Of a stretch of 64,000 bases of DNA, positions 53,258 to 61,978 are shown piece by piece. The notes beneath the pieces are model-generated. The model was not told where the DNA came from. It saw nothing but the letters and a program-made list of their open reading frames with translations, and did not search any database. Source of the stretch: Roseobacter litoralis Och 149. GTDB lineage: Bacteria; Pseudomonadota; Alphaproteobacteria; Rhodobacterales; Rhodobacteraceae. Positions within the stretch are counted from its first letter, which is position 1. Each line of letters starts with the position of its first letter. The stretch spans positions 2,852,001 to 2,916,000 of the forward strand of contig NC_015730.1 of the NCBI RefSeq assembly GCF_000154785.2, in the 5' to 3' direction. A program made the translations under genes and the position numbers.

Positions 53258-55663
53258 ATGTCTGCAGCTATGCGACTGGCCGGATACGCCGATACGTTCG
53301 GTGTGCACCCCGGAGAGACCATCAAATTCATGATCAACTGCGATGGGCCAAAAGAGTTCAAGGCCGAGATCGTCCAGATGATCAATGGCGACACGAACCC
53401 CCGCGGACCGGGATTCATCGAAAAGCCCGTCCCCGGCGGTCTGAGCGCAACCGTCCCCGGACGCAAACAAGTGATCCACAGCGGCTCTTACGGCTATGTG
53501 GCTGATTGCCCGCAACTGCGCGTCGAGAGCTTTACTGTGCAATGCTGGATCTGGCCCACTGCACCAAAAACACACCCAAAGTACTGGAAGCACGGCGCCC
53601 AGGGACTTGTGACCAAGTGGAGCGATGGCAAGGGATATGGCTTGTTCATCAATGAAAAGGGACATGTTGAAGTGCGGGTCAATGGCGTATCGCTGGAAAG
53701 CCCTGAACCGGTCCGCGATCACGCCTGGCACTTTGTGGCGGCGACCTTCGATGCGGCCAGCGGCGAATTGATCCTCTATCACGAACCGCAAGTGCACTAC
53801 GCCCTAGATCCGGTGATCCCGCCAGTTACGAAAACGATCTCGGACAAGATCGCGCATACGCCGGTCCCCGCAGCCATCGCGGCCTTCACTGAAGCGTTGT
53901 CGGATGACCCCACCGCGCGATCTTCGGTACCCGCAGGGGTCGTGCTGGCAGGGAAATACAATGGCAAGATCGAGACGCCGCGCATCTGTTCCAAAGCCCT
54001 GTCGCGACAGGATATCGAGACAATGAAGCTGGGCGCACAGCCCGGTCTGACCGAACGACGCAACTCTGGGCCCACCGGACCATTGTCCGAAGTGATCGTT
54101 GCCGCCTGGGAGTTCTCGGATGGGATCGACACCATTCAGGGCACGGATTTTGGGCCCTACCGGTTGGATCTTGAGTTCGTGAACCTGCCGACCCGCGGCA
54201 TGACAGGTCACAACTGGGGCGGCACTGTCTTTGACTGGAAAGAAGCGCCCACACAGTACGGCGCAATTAGCTTTCATGACGACGACATCGACGATGCCCG
54301 CTGGGAAGTGGATTTCGAATGGCAGGTGCCCGCAGATTGCAAAAGCAGGTCATACGCGGCCAAACTGACCACCCAAGACGGCGACGAAGACTATGTGCCG
54401 TTCTGGGTCGTTCCCGAGATTGGCAAAGAACAGTCCAAGATCGCTTTCATGGTGCCGACGATCAGCTATATGGCTTATGCCAACGAACACGTGGCCTGTA
54501 ATGCAGGCGCGGCTGAGCTGTTTATCTACCGCGTGCCGATCATGCAGCATCAGAACATGTTCCTGGCCGAGCACCGCGAATACGGCGGGTCGATCTATGA
54601 CACGCACACAGACGGCACCGGCATCTGCTTTTCATCCCGGCTGCGCCCAATCCTTAGCAACCGTCCCAAGTACGACCACTTTCTTGCGCAAGCGCCTTGG
54701 CAGTACCCGGCCGATCTGCATCTGATCTACTGGCTCGAAACCATGGGCTATGAATACGACTGCATCACCGATGAAGACATTACCTATGACGGGCTTGCGC
54801 GTCTGGAGAACTACAACGTCATCATCACAGGATCGCACCCAGAACATAACTCTGGCACGCAATTGGATGCGCTGCACAACTACACCCAGCGTGGCGGTCG
54901 TCTGATGTATATGGGCGCTGATGCTTGGTATTGGGTCCATTCCTACCATCCCGCCTATGAGGACAAAGGGCGCGGCGTAATCACCGAGATGCGGCGCTGC
55001 GAATCCGGCATTCGAACATGGCGTGCCGATCCGGGCGAGTATTATCACGCAGGCACCGGAGAATTGGGCGGCATGTGGCGTTTCCGCGGTCGTTATCTGC
55101 ATTCAGTTGCTGGCGTGGGAATGTCATCAGAAGGCTTTGATGTCTCGAGCTATTTCTCAAGAACCCCGGAAAGCAAAAACGCCCGTGTCTCATGGGCCTT
55201 CGAAGGGATCGACTATGACGAAATGCTAGGCAACTTTGGCCTGGTCGGCGGCGGTGCTGCCGGGTTGGAACTCGACATTGTCGACTTCACGCTTGGTTCC
55301 CCGCCTCACACGCTGACGGTAGCGACCTCTGCGGGCCGTCACACCGAGGCCTATCTTCTGGTGACCGAAGATTTCGGCTTTAACCAGCAAGGTCTGGACG
55401 GCACCACGCACCCAAGGGTGCGAGGCGATATCGCCTTCCACGAGACGCCAAACGGAGGCGGATGTTTCTCATTCTCTTCGATCGCGTATTGCGGCTCGTT
55501 GCCTTGGAACAACTGCGACAACAACATCTCGAAGCTGACGGCGAACGTGTTGAACCACTTCATGGTGGATGGCCCACTGCCTGCTGTTCCAGAATCGGAG
55601 ATCAGGGCACGCGGCCGAGCCGATGGCGATGCCGGAAATCCCGACTTGATCCCGGCGCAGTAA
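53258..55663 (+). CDS. dmfA2: N,N-dimethylformamidase-like large (beta) subunit
   Basis: An 801-residue protein collinear with the dimethylformamidase large subunit. An N-terminal concanavalin/laminin-G-like lectin domain (about residues 60-190: VESFTVQCWIWPTAPKTHPK, GKGYGLFINEKGHVEVRVNG) precedes the catalytic part. Metal region: FMVPTISYMAYANEHVA (Tyr), YNVIITGSHPEHNSGTQLD (His and Glu), fitting the Tyr/His/Glu ligands of a mononuclear iron amidohydrolase that cleaves dimethylformamide to dimethylamine and formate. No signal peptide, so it is cytosolic. Its true substrate may be formamide, N-methylformamide or another N-alkyl amide imported by Urt. GAAGGA before the ATG. Confidence 0.85.
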   Translation: MSAAMRLAGYADTFGVHPGETIKFMINCDGPKEFKAEIVQMINGDTNPRGPGFIEKPVPGGLSATVPGRKQVIHSGSYGYVADCPQLRVESFTVQCWIWPTAPKTHPKYWKHGAQGLVTKWSDGKGYGLFINEKGHVEVRVNGVSLESPEPVRDHAWHFVAATFDAASGELILYHEPQVHYALDPVIPPVTKTISDKIAHTPVPAAIAAFTEALSDDPTARSSVPAGVVLAGKYNGKIETPRICSKALSRQDIETMKLGAQPGLTERRNSGPTGPLSEVIVAAWEFSDGIDTIQGTDFGPYRLDLEFVNLPTRGMTGHNWGGTVFDWKEAPTQYGAISFHDDDIDDARWEVDFEWQVPADCKSRSYAAKLTTQDGDEDYVPFWVVPEIGKEQSKIAFMVPTISYMAYANEHVACNAGAAELFIYRVPIMQHQNMFLAEHREYGGSIYDTHTDGTGICFSSRLRPILSNRPKYDHFLAQAPWQYPADLHLIYWLETMGYEYDCITDEDITYDGLARLENYNVIITGSHPEHNSGTQLDALHNYTQRGGRLMYMGADAWYWVHSYHPAYEDKGRGVITEMRRCESGIRTWRADPGEYYHAGTGELGGMWRFRGRYLHSVAGVGMSSEGFDVSSYFSRTPESKNARVSWAFEGIDYDEMLGNFGLVGGGAAGLELDIVDFTLGSPPHTLTVATSAGRHTEAYLLVTEDFGFNQQGLDGTTHPRVRGDIAFHETPNGGGCFSFSSIAYCGSLPWNNCDNNISKLTANVLNHFMVDGPLPAVPESEIRARGRADGDAGNPDLIPAQ

Positions 55664-55766
55664 CAAACCTTGGGGCTGACGGGCAAAAACGCTGGCCCCA
55701 TTACCGCTGCTCGATTGCGAAATTCCATCGCCCGGCCAGCACCTCATTCAGGAACCGGAGGCCCAC

Positions 55767-56870
55767 ATGGTACGCAGACCAGACCTAGGCTACAGGGACG
55801 AGGGCATCACCCTCAGCGACCCGAAAACCTTTGACAGCGTGTGTCTTCCTTTTGGTGAGGCGGCAGCCCTGCCCCGTCTGGCCTTCAGATCGCTCCAGTT
55901 TCTATACCTAGAAGACGAAGCCATATGGACGCGGGAATGGGTGCCCATCAGCACCGTCCATGAAATCCCGGAGGACGGGGACATCCTGCCCTTCACCCTT
56001 GGCTATCATGGCATTCACGTGCAGCGCATAGGCTACAATTTTACAGGGCGCTTCAACCTGGCCCAGCATGGCGGGTGCCGTATCGTGCCGACGCAATGCC
56101 AACAGGGTGAACGCACAAGTTGTTCCTTTACATCCTGCGGATACAGCCGCGACCGGGGCCCGATTTCCAAGATCGAAGGCCAAGACGACACTCGCACTAT
56201 GTACCAGTACCTTGGGCTGCGGCCCGAACGACTGCACCCTGTCCATGTGGAACAGATTGGGCCACTGCTATTCGTGAACATAGATCCAAGTGGTGACAAA
56301 ACCGAACTGGCCGGTGAACTGGACCTGCCCGACCGCCTTAATGGCCCGGGTGTCGAAAGGTTGCATCGCGCATGGCTGGAGTTTGATGCCAACTGGAAGT
56401 TCTCCGGTCAAGCGCTGGCCCGCACAGAGGCGTTGTTGACCTCTTCGGACCGGTTCATGGAAGGCCACAGAACCGCCCTGGACGGCACAGACATGTCTGT
56501 ACGCTGGGTATTTCCAAACATGATCCTTCTCTGCCAGGGGGGCGAGACCTGCGTGATTACCTTGCAGCACACCGCCATTACCAAGACGCTGTTCCGCGTC
56601 GAAATTCTGTCGGACGGTCCCGTCGGCGCGGATCGTCTGGCGTTCTGGCAAGCAGAGCTAACCGACGCCGGTGCCACAGCAGAAACCCTACAAGCGGCGG
56701 TACCGTCGAGTGCGGCGCTCGATGTGACTTCTGACATCGCCGCCTCGCGCCAACAGCGCGATCTGGCCGCGTGGTGGGCGCAGAACGCGCTGGTCTCTCG
56801 CATTGCAAACATGCCGAACGTGGACAGCGACATACCGATTTTCCGAAATGTGGAGCACTATTTGATATGA
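55767..56870 (+). CDS. Rieske-oxygenase-like protein without iron ligands
   Basis: A 367-residue protein aligned with Rieske non-haem iron oxygenases. Rieske region: FNLAQHGGCRIVPTQC, where the usual Cys-x-His reads Ala-x-His; then SCSFTSCGYSRDRG, where Cys-x-x-His reads Cys-x-x-Thr. The catalytic 2-His-1-carboxylate motif after FDANWKFSGQ (normally NWKxxxENxxExYH..H) reads ALARTEALLTSSDRF with no His. Thus two of four cluster ligands and the catalytic His are lost. It keeps full length, an RBS (GGAGG) and an operon position, overlapping the next gene by four bases, so it is probably functional as a non-redox binding or scaffold protein. Confidence 0.75.
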   Translation: MVRRPDLGYRDEGITLSDPKTFDSVCLPFGEAAALPRLAFRSLQFLYLEDEAIWTREWVPISTVHEIPEDGDILPFTLGYHGIHVQRIGYNFTGRFNLAQHGGCRIVPTQCQQGERTSCSFTSCGYSRDRGPISKIEGQDDTRTMYQYLGLRPERLHPVHVEQIGPLLFVNIDPSGDKTELAGELDLPDRLNGPGVERLHRAWLEFDANWKFSGQALARTEALLTSSDRFMEGHRTALDGTDMSVRWVFPNMILLCQGGETCVITLQHTAITKTLFRVEILSDGPVGADRLAFWQAELTDAGATAETLQAAVPSSAALDVTSDIAASRQQRDLAAWWAQNALVSRIANMPNVDSDIPIFRNVEHYLI

Positions 56871-57574
56871 ACGACCTTTCCCTCAAAGAGCCACCGAGCG
56901 CGCCCGGATACAATATCATGGACGGCGTCGCCTTTTACGAAGCTAGCAAGTTCGAGACCGCCTATGACGTCTTTAACAGCTGCGCCAAAGCAGGCGATGC
57001 AACAGCTTGGTTCTGGTTGTCCACAATGCATATGAACGGTGACGGGCGTGCAGTGGACAAGACGACAGGTTTCAAATGCTGCCTCAAGGCAGCCGAGATG
57101 GGCAGTATTCAAGCACAAACCAATCTGGGCGTCATGTACATTCAGGGCGATGGCGTGGCCGAAGATATTGAGGTCGGCCTGAAATGGCTTTGCAGGGCGG
57201 CAGACGCTGGTGATACGGGCGCTCAGTTCAATGCAGCAACACTGCTGTCGGCAGGCAAGATCGTCGAAAAAGACCTCGAGATGGCCGTTAAATACTATCA
57301 GATGGCCGCAGACAGCGGATACCACCCGGCCCAAGCTCGCCTTGGATTCAGCTACCGCAACGGCTTTGGCGTCCCAAAGGATCGTCACAAGGCATTTATG
57401 TGGCTGACACTTGCAGCACAACATGGTGCAGGCAGCGCGATCAGTATGCTGGAAGGGCTGGTGGCGGAAATGACGCCGGACGAGCTTCATACAGGTCACC
57501 AGATGGTGGAAAAGTGGATGCATGACCATCGCTCTGGTTCTGGTGACTTATACTTCCGTGTCGACACCAACTAA
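56867..57574 (+). CDS. Sel1-repeat protein
   Basis: A 235-residue protein composed mostly of about five Sel1-like repeats (TPR-related): VFNSCAKAGDATAWFWLSTM, CLKAAEMGSIQAQTNLGVMY, LCRAADAGDTGAQFNAATLL, YQMAADSGYHPAQARLGFSY and WLTLAAQHGAGSAISMLEGL. No signal peptide, so presumably cytoplasmic. Sel1 repeats mediate protein contacts, so it could be a scaffold for the amide-hydrolase proteins; that is inference. Start ATG 56867 overlaps the preceding TGA. Confidence 0.8.
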   Translation: MNDLSLKEPPSAPGYNIMDGVAFYEASKFETAYDVFNSCAKAGDATAWFWLSTMHMNGDGRAVDKTTGFKCCLKAAEMGSIQAQTNLGVMYIQGDGVAEDIEVGLKWLCRAADAGDTGAQFNAATLLSAGKIVEKDLEMAVKYYQMAADSGYHPAQARLGFSYRNGFGVPKDRHKAFMWLTLAAQHGAGSAISMLEGLVAEMTPDELHTGHQMVEKWMHDHRSGSGDLYFRVDTN

Positions 57575-57590
57575 CCAAGAAGGTCGGATC

Positions 57591-57935
57591 ATGCGCTTCA
57601 GCGTTCAACAGATAAAGTATGAGTTTCTATATGCAATCAAGGAGTTCGACTCTGATGGTTCGCTTTGGCAGGTAGTCATCTCGTCAAGTCCGCCTCATGA
57701 AACACTTGAAGCGATAGGGCACAACGTTGAGGACTTCATCTACCTCGGCAAGCCGGCGGGCACCCTACGCGCCGCCGGGATTGTGAAAACCTATTTCATG
57801 CAACGTTTTGGAGTTGTCGATGCAGACGTCTTCGAAGGCGAAGGGGTCATTGAATGGGTGATCTTGTTCAGATCCAAGCAAAGTCTTCCCAATGCAGCAG
57901 ATTTGCTTGAATCGGCCTGGACCGCCCAAGCCTGA
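57591..57935 (+). CDS. hypothetical protein of the amide operon
   Basis: A 114-residue protein I do not recognise: MRFSVQQIKYEFLYAIKEFD, GSLWQVVISSSPPHETLEAI, GHNVEDFIYLGKPAGTLRAA, GIVKTYFMQRFGVVDADVFE. It reads like a small alpha/beta protein with no membrane segment or catalytic motif. A weak AAGAAGG precedes the ATG 57591. It follows the Sel1 gene by 16 bases, so it belongs to the same operon and may be a partner subunit. Confidence 0.65.
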   Translation: MRFSVQQIKYEFLYAIKEFDSDGSLWQVVISSSPPHETLEAIGHNVEDFIYLGKPAGTLRAAGIVKTYFMQRFGVVDADVFEGEGVIEWVILFRSKQSLPNAADLLESAWTAQA

Positions 57936-58009
57936 TTGAGGACGTTTACGACATAAAGAAATCGACGCCTGGAAAAAATCTGAGGCTTTATAAAAGGGAG
58001 AGAAACGAC

Positions 58010-58408
58010 ATGAAAGACATCACACAACTGGCGACAGGGTTTTATGAAATCGTAAACGGAGAGGGTGAATTGGGGGACGTTCTTTCGGATGACTTTCAGT
58101 TCGACATCATGCGGGGGTTTCCATACGGAGGCGTTCAGGACGGGCTGGAGTCATCAAAAACGTTCTTTGACAAGCTTGGCCCCCTATTTGATAATTTCGA
58201 AGTCCATGCGGAAGAGTTCATTCCGATCAACGAGACCACTCTTGTCGTGAAAGGATTTTACAGAGCTAAAGCCGCCAAGACCGGGAAGGAAGTCGATTTC
58301 GAGACAGTGCACTTCTGGACCTCAAACGGCGAAAAGCTGACGGCCTACAAACACTACTGTGACACGGGTTTGCTGAGCGAAGCCTTGGACCATGAGATCC
58401 CGGAATAA
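58010..58408 (+). CDS. SnoaL/NTF2-like protein
   Basis: A 132-residue NTF2-like fold protein: ITQLATGFYEIVNGEGELGD, LSDDFQFDIMRGFPYGGVQD, FFDKLGPLFDNFEVHAEEF, VVKGFYRAKAAKTGKEVDFE and VHFWTSNGEKLTAYKHYCDT. Family members act as small-ligand binding or isomerase/dehydratase barrels. GGGAGAGAAACGAC precedes the ATG. Likely co-transcribed with the genes before it (74-base gap). Function in amide metabolism is unknown. Confidence 0.75.
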   Translation: MKDITQLATGFYEIVNGEGELGDVLSDDFQFDIMRGFPYGGVQDGLESSKTFFDKLGPLFDNFEVHAEEFIPINETTLVVKGFYRAKAAKTGKEVDFETVHFWTSNGEKLTAYKHYCDTGLLSEALDHEIPE

Positions 58409-58668
58409 CGGCCCAAGGCCCGGTCCGGGAACGCGTACAGGAGGGCAAATGCAGCGACACGGTCCAGCCTGGCAACAGCTAATTCAATGGCAGCACCTGA
58501 AACTCATGAAAATGCCTGATAACGAGGGCGCAAATCGCCATCGGCATTATCTTTTTGGGCGGCCTGGCTTTGCTTTGCGCCAACGGGTTCATCCTAGCGA
58601 ATGACGACGCTTCAATCAGGCATGTCCAACTGAAAACCAATCATTTCCGACATTTAGGAGAAAAGTAA

Positions 58669-60171
58669 ATGACTGCTGCCTTGTCGAACCTTGAAACATT
58701 GACAATCGCATCCATTGCGGATGGACTGGCCTCAGGGGCCTTCACAGCCGAAGAGGTGACGCTGGCCTGTCTTGAACAGGTCAAGGCATGCAATGCACAT
58801 TACAACGCCATCATCTTTATGAACGACGCGGCACTGGACACAGCGCGTGACGTTGATCGGCGAAGGGCCGCTGGCGAAGCAATGGGCGCGATGGCCGGTG
58901 TGCCCATCGTTGTCAAAGATCCAATGGATATGATGGGTTTTCCGACAACCGCGGGATGGAAACTGCTCTATTCCGGCACAGGCGGGGTTGATCTGATGCC
59001 GGGCACGGATTCCCCGGTTGTTGCGCGGATGCGTGCGGCCGACGCGGTGATCATCGGCAAGACGAACGTGCCTGTGCTCAGCCATACCGGAAGCCACGCC
59101 AATGACAGCTGGGCGGGACCAACCTTGAACGTGGTCATCGAAGACCGCGTTCCGGGTGGATCAAGCGCAGGGACAGCCGCTGCGGTGGCCTCAAACATGT
59201 GTGTTGCAGGCCTTGCCGAAGAAACCGGTGGCTCCATTCAGAACCCGGCCTCAGCCCATGGGCTGGTCGGCATAAAGCCAACAATCGGCCTCGTACCCAA
59301 TGCGGGCGTGGTCCCTCTCTCTGCCAATCGCGATGTGGTCGGCCCCATCGCGCGCAACGTTACTGACGCAGCAATCTGCCTTGATGTTCTGGCCGGTTAC
59401 AGTGCGGAAGACCCAAAAACCCTCGCAAGCGTCGGGCAGATTCCGCCCGAAGGCTATGCGGCGGGCCTCAGCAAAGACGGGCTTGCGGGCAAGCGCATCG
59501 GTCTTTATGGGTCTGGATGGCGAAACCAGCCACTTTGCGAAGAAACCACAGCCCTATATGAACGCGCCAAGTCAGAACTTGCTGAGGCAGGCGCAGTTCT
59601 GATCGAAGATCCTTTCGAAGGCACAGATTTCGCATCTTTAAGAAAGCCAACGGCCCCTACCCCAAACTTTGACGGACGTGGCCTTGAATCAATCGCCTAT
59701 GACGTCGGTCAGTACCTGCATCGGCTCGGCCCGAATGCTGCGCTGAAAACCTTTGCGGAATTTGCCGATGCTACCGCTGCTGAGAACCCGTTCGGGCCCG
59801 GCGGCGTGTTAGAATTTATGAACAGCCTGCCAGATTTCCGGGCTGCGATGGAGAACCCGACGCAGCCCCCTGAACTACCAGCATTTATTGCTTTGAAAGC
59901 AGCATACCTAGACATTTTCAACAGGGTCTTTGACGAACACGAACTCGACTCGCTGGTGTTTCCACAAATGCGAAAAGAGCTTCCGGGTCTTCATTCCGGG
60001 GATACGATTCAGGAAACGACCGTGGGCGAGTTGAATATTGCAGGGTTGCCTGCGGTGACCCTTCCCGCCGGGTTCTATGCAACCGGAGCGCCTTTTGAAC
60101 TTATCTTTCTCGGGAAACTCTGGTCGGAGAAATCGCTTATTAAGCAGGCTTTTGCCTACGAAGTGCATTGA
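58669..60171 (+). CDS. amidase signature (AS) family hydrolase
   Basis: A 500-residue amidase of the amidase-signature family. The Ser-cisSer-Lys triad is intact: Lys in GVPIVVKDPMDMMG, cis-Ser in PGGSSAGTAAAVASNM and nucleophile Ser in LAEETGGSIQNPASAHGLVG. It hydrolyses an amide to carboxylate and ammonia in the cytoplasm. GGAGAAAAG precedes the ATG. A 260-base spacer separates it from the SnoaL-like gene and holds no clear gene, so it may have its own promoter. It closes the amide-utilisation region. The substrate is not predictable. Confidence 0.9.
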   Translation: MTAALSNLETLTIASIADGLASGAFTAEEVTLACLEQVKACNAHYNAIIFMNDAALDTARDVDRRRAAGEAMGAMAGVPIVVKDPMDMMGFPTTAGWKLLYSGTGGVDLMPGTDSPVVARMRAADAVIIGKTNVPVLSHTGSHANDSWAGPTLNVVIEDRVPGGSSAGTAAAVASNMCVAGLAEETGGSIQNPASAHGLVGIKPTIGLVPNAGVVPLSANRDVVGPIARNVTDAAICLDVLAGYSAEDPKTLASVGQIPPEGYAAGLSKDGLAGKRIGLYGSGWRNQPLCEETTALYERAKSELAEAGAVLIEDPFEGTDFASLRKPTAPTPNFDGRGLESIAYDVGQYLHRLGPNAALKTFAEFADATAAENPFGPGGVLEFMNSLPDFRAAMENPTQPPELPAFIALKAAYLDIFNRVFDEHELDSLVFPQMRKELPGLHSGDTIQETTVGELNIAGLPAVTLPAGFYATGAPFELIFLGKLWSEKSLIKQAFAYEVH

Positions 60172-61060
60172 TCCGCGTCCATGCCAGCCCCAAGCCGAAA
60201 TTTGATTTCCGGGACTTGCAAAAGTGAGTTGTGGACCTCATGCAGCGACACGACCGTTTTTGCAGGTCTTGAAGGCAAGCCAACAGTTGGGCGCGCCCGG
60301 TTAAGGCTTGACCCAAGTGCACATTTCTGCGCTTGTATGGGGAAGGCCAAAGTTAATAGCAGGGTGTCGATGTAAGAGCACACATCCCCTTTTGACGCGG
60401 TCCATTTCCATGTCAGGCGTTCGGCTGTGATCTTCTACGTGCCGGCGTCGCATAAAGCGTACGGTGCATACATATGAGTGTGATGGCTTGCACCTCGGGT
60501 GTACCGGCGGCGTGATCTTTGGTGCCAATCCACAGAACCGCCAAACACCTGACTGAGCGCGCCGGACGGCGATTTCAGTTTGCACACTTAGTGCACAAGA
60601 CAATGATTAATATATTGATATTAAACACGAATGCTCCCAAACCATCAGCGGAGTGACCGAGTATTATGCACGCGAATGCGCAGCCGTCTTACCCTAGAAG
60701 CGGCGAGAAAGAGGTACGAGATTGGCGATGGGTTGGATGCTCACATCGCTAAAAAGATTCTCAAGTCGTGTTTGGACAGGGACATGAAATTTAACTTAAA
60801 GACGCATGAGCGACTGAAACTAAGGCTGGGTGCGACCAAATTCTCAAGCAGGCGTGCCAATCCGCCCCCCCTCGGCACGCCTGCAATTGCCGCAACCACA
60901 TACGCGGTCGCGCGGTCGGCGAAACCTCGGCCGACCTGGTGGGCTCCGAACGGGTTCGCCGCCATCCCCTCCGCCGCGCTTGATCCGCCCCACAGTGCGG
61001 CGTCTCCTGCGGTCCCCGCGCTTATCGGGTCCGGGTCCCCATCAATTCTGGCCGTTTTGA
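60172..61060. other. 889-base gene-poor region between amide genes and recombinase/ParB module
   Basis: I see no supported gene. Short open frames on both strands lack ribosome-binding sites and homology. The plus-strand 151-codon frame at 60631-61086 uses atypical codons and runs into the convergent ParB gene end. The region may hold decayed DNA left by the insertion of the adjacent module. An AT-rich perfect inverted repeat lies at 60607-60624. Confidence 0.5.
60607..60624. repeat. perfect AT-rich inverted repeat TTAATAT-ATTG-ATATTAA
   Basis: Seven-base perfect arms separated by four bases in otherwise GC-richer DNA, 437 bases outside the ParB-like gene of the right-hand recombinase module. 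Could be a ParB/operator site, an end of the element, or chance. Confidence 0.45.
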
Positions 61061-61978
61061 CTATTCCGCCTCGAGCGGTGGGGTAGAGGCCATCGCAGTG
61101 ATGGCTTGAAATTCCGCCAGAAATTCCGGCCGATGTTGCATCAAGTACCGGACGATCCGGGCGTTCCCGAGCAGCTTTCCCAGGTACCCCTTGATGACGG
61201 TCAGCTGCAGGTGGTCCTGGCCATAGGAGTCCTGGATCGAGGTGACCCCTTCCTGCAGCCGGGCCAGTTCGCGCTCCATGCGGGCCATGGCCTCCGGAGT
61301 GATGCCCTTCATCTTCTTGGTTTTCTTCTTGTCCACCAGCTGCGCCTGGGGTGTTCCCGCCAGAATTGCGGAGATGTACGCCGGAGAGTAATTGTTCGCG
61401 TTCATCATCAGCTCTGCCGCCTCGATCTGGCGCATGGCTTTCATCTTGCGTAGAGTCTCGAACACAGCCGTCGCGCAGTGTTTGTCCTTCAGGATGCTGA
61501 CGGCCTCTTCGCAGATCCCGTCGAGGAGTTTGGCCTTGCGCACAATGCTGCGCGGATTGAGGTCCAGAGCCAGGGCGATCTTTTCCTCGGAGACCCCGCG
61601 CTCAATGGCCTTCCGGATCATCTTGTGCTCCTGGATAGGCGCAAGGCGGCTGATCCGCTTGTTATAGGTGAAGGCCTCGTCATCCGTTGAAATCAGACAT
61701 TCGACCCGTTCAATGCCGAGATCTTTCAGCACCTCGATCCGAATATGCCCATCCAGCAGCATATAGGTGCCTTCCTCACCCGTGGATCGCGTGACGACCG
61801 GCGGTTCGACCAGGCCAACCTCTTTGATCGACGCGGTGATCTGGCGGTATTTGCGGCTGGATTTGACCGATGCGCGCAGCGCCTTCACGGGCAGCACGGA
61901 CTCTACCGGCACGGTGACGCAATCACTCTCAAAGCCGAGCGCAACCGCGTCCGGGGTTTTGCGCTTGCCCCGCCTCAT
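61061..61978 (-). CDS. ParB-like protein (RepB C-terminal type) of recombinase module
   Basis: A 305-residue ParB-family protein with an N-terminal ParB/Srx domain (ASVKSSRKYRQITASIKEVG, YMLLDGHIRIEVLKDLG), a central HTH-like region (IALALDLNPRSIVRKAKLLD) and a C-terminal helical part resembling the RepB partition-protein C-terminus (RMERELARLQEGVTSIQDSY). It is the third gene of a recombinase-ParB-ParB operon and overlaps the preceding gene by four bases (ATGA). It could bind element DNA for partition-like or synapsis functions. Not adjacent to ParA. Confidence 0.8.
   Translation of the reverse strand: MRRGKRKTPDAVALGFESDCVTVPVESVLPVKALRASVKSSRKYRQITASIKEVGLVEPPVVTRSTGEEGTYMLLDGHIRIEVLKDLGIERVECLISTDDEAFTYNKRISRLAPIQEHKMIRKAIERGVSEEKIALALDLNPRSIVRKAKLLDGICEEAVSILKDKHCATAVFETLRKMKAMRQIEAAELMMNANNYSPAYISAILAGTPQAQLVDKKKTKKMKGITPEAMARMERELARLQEGVTSIQDSYGQDHLQLTVIKGYLGKLLGNARIVRYLMQHRPEFLAEFQAITAMASTPPLEAE

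Noticed and set aside
58500..58668. Possible small membrane peptide (about 46 codons, hydrophobic IAIGIIFLGGLALLCANGF) before the amidase gene
   Set aside because: No standard start codon with a ribosome-binding site in that frame; it begins just after an in-frame TGA. Could be a remnant; not called.
60631..61086. 151-codon plus-strand open frame between the amidase and the ParB-like gene
   Set aside because: Codon use atypical, low-complexity Pro/Ala stretch, overlaps the ParB gene end on the other strand, no ribosome-binding site.
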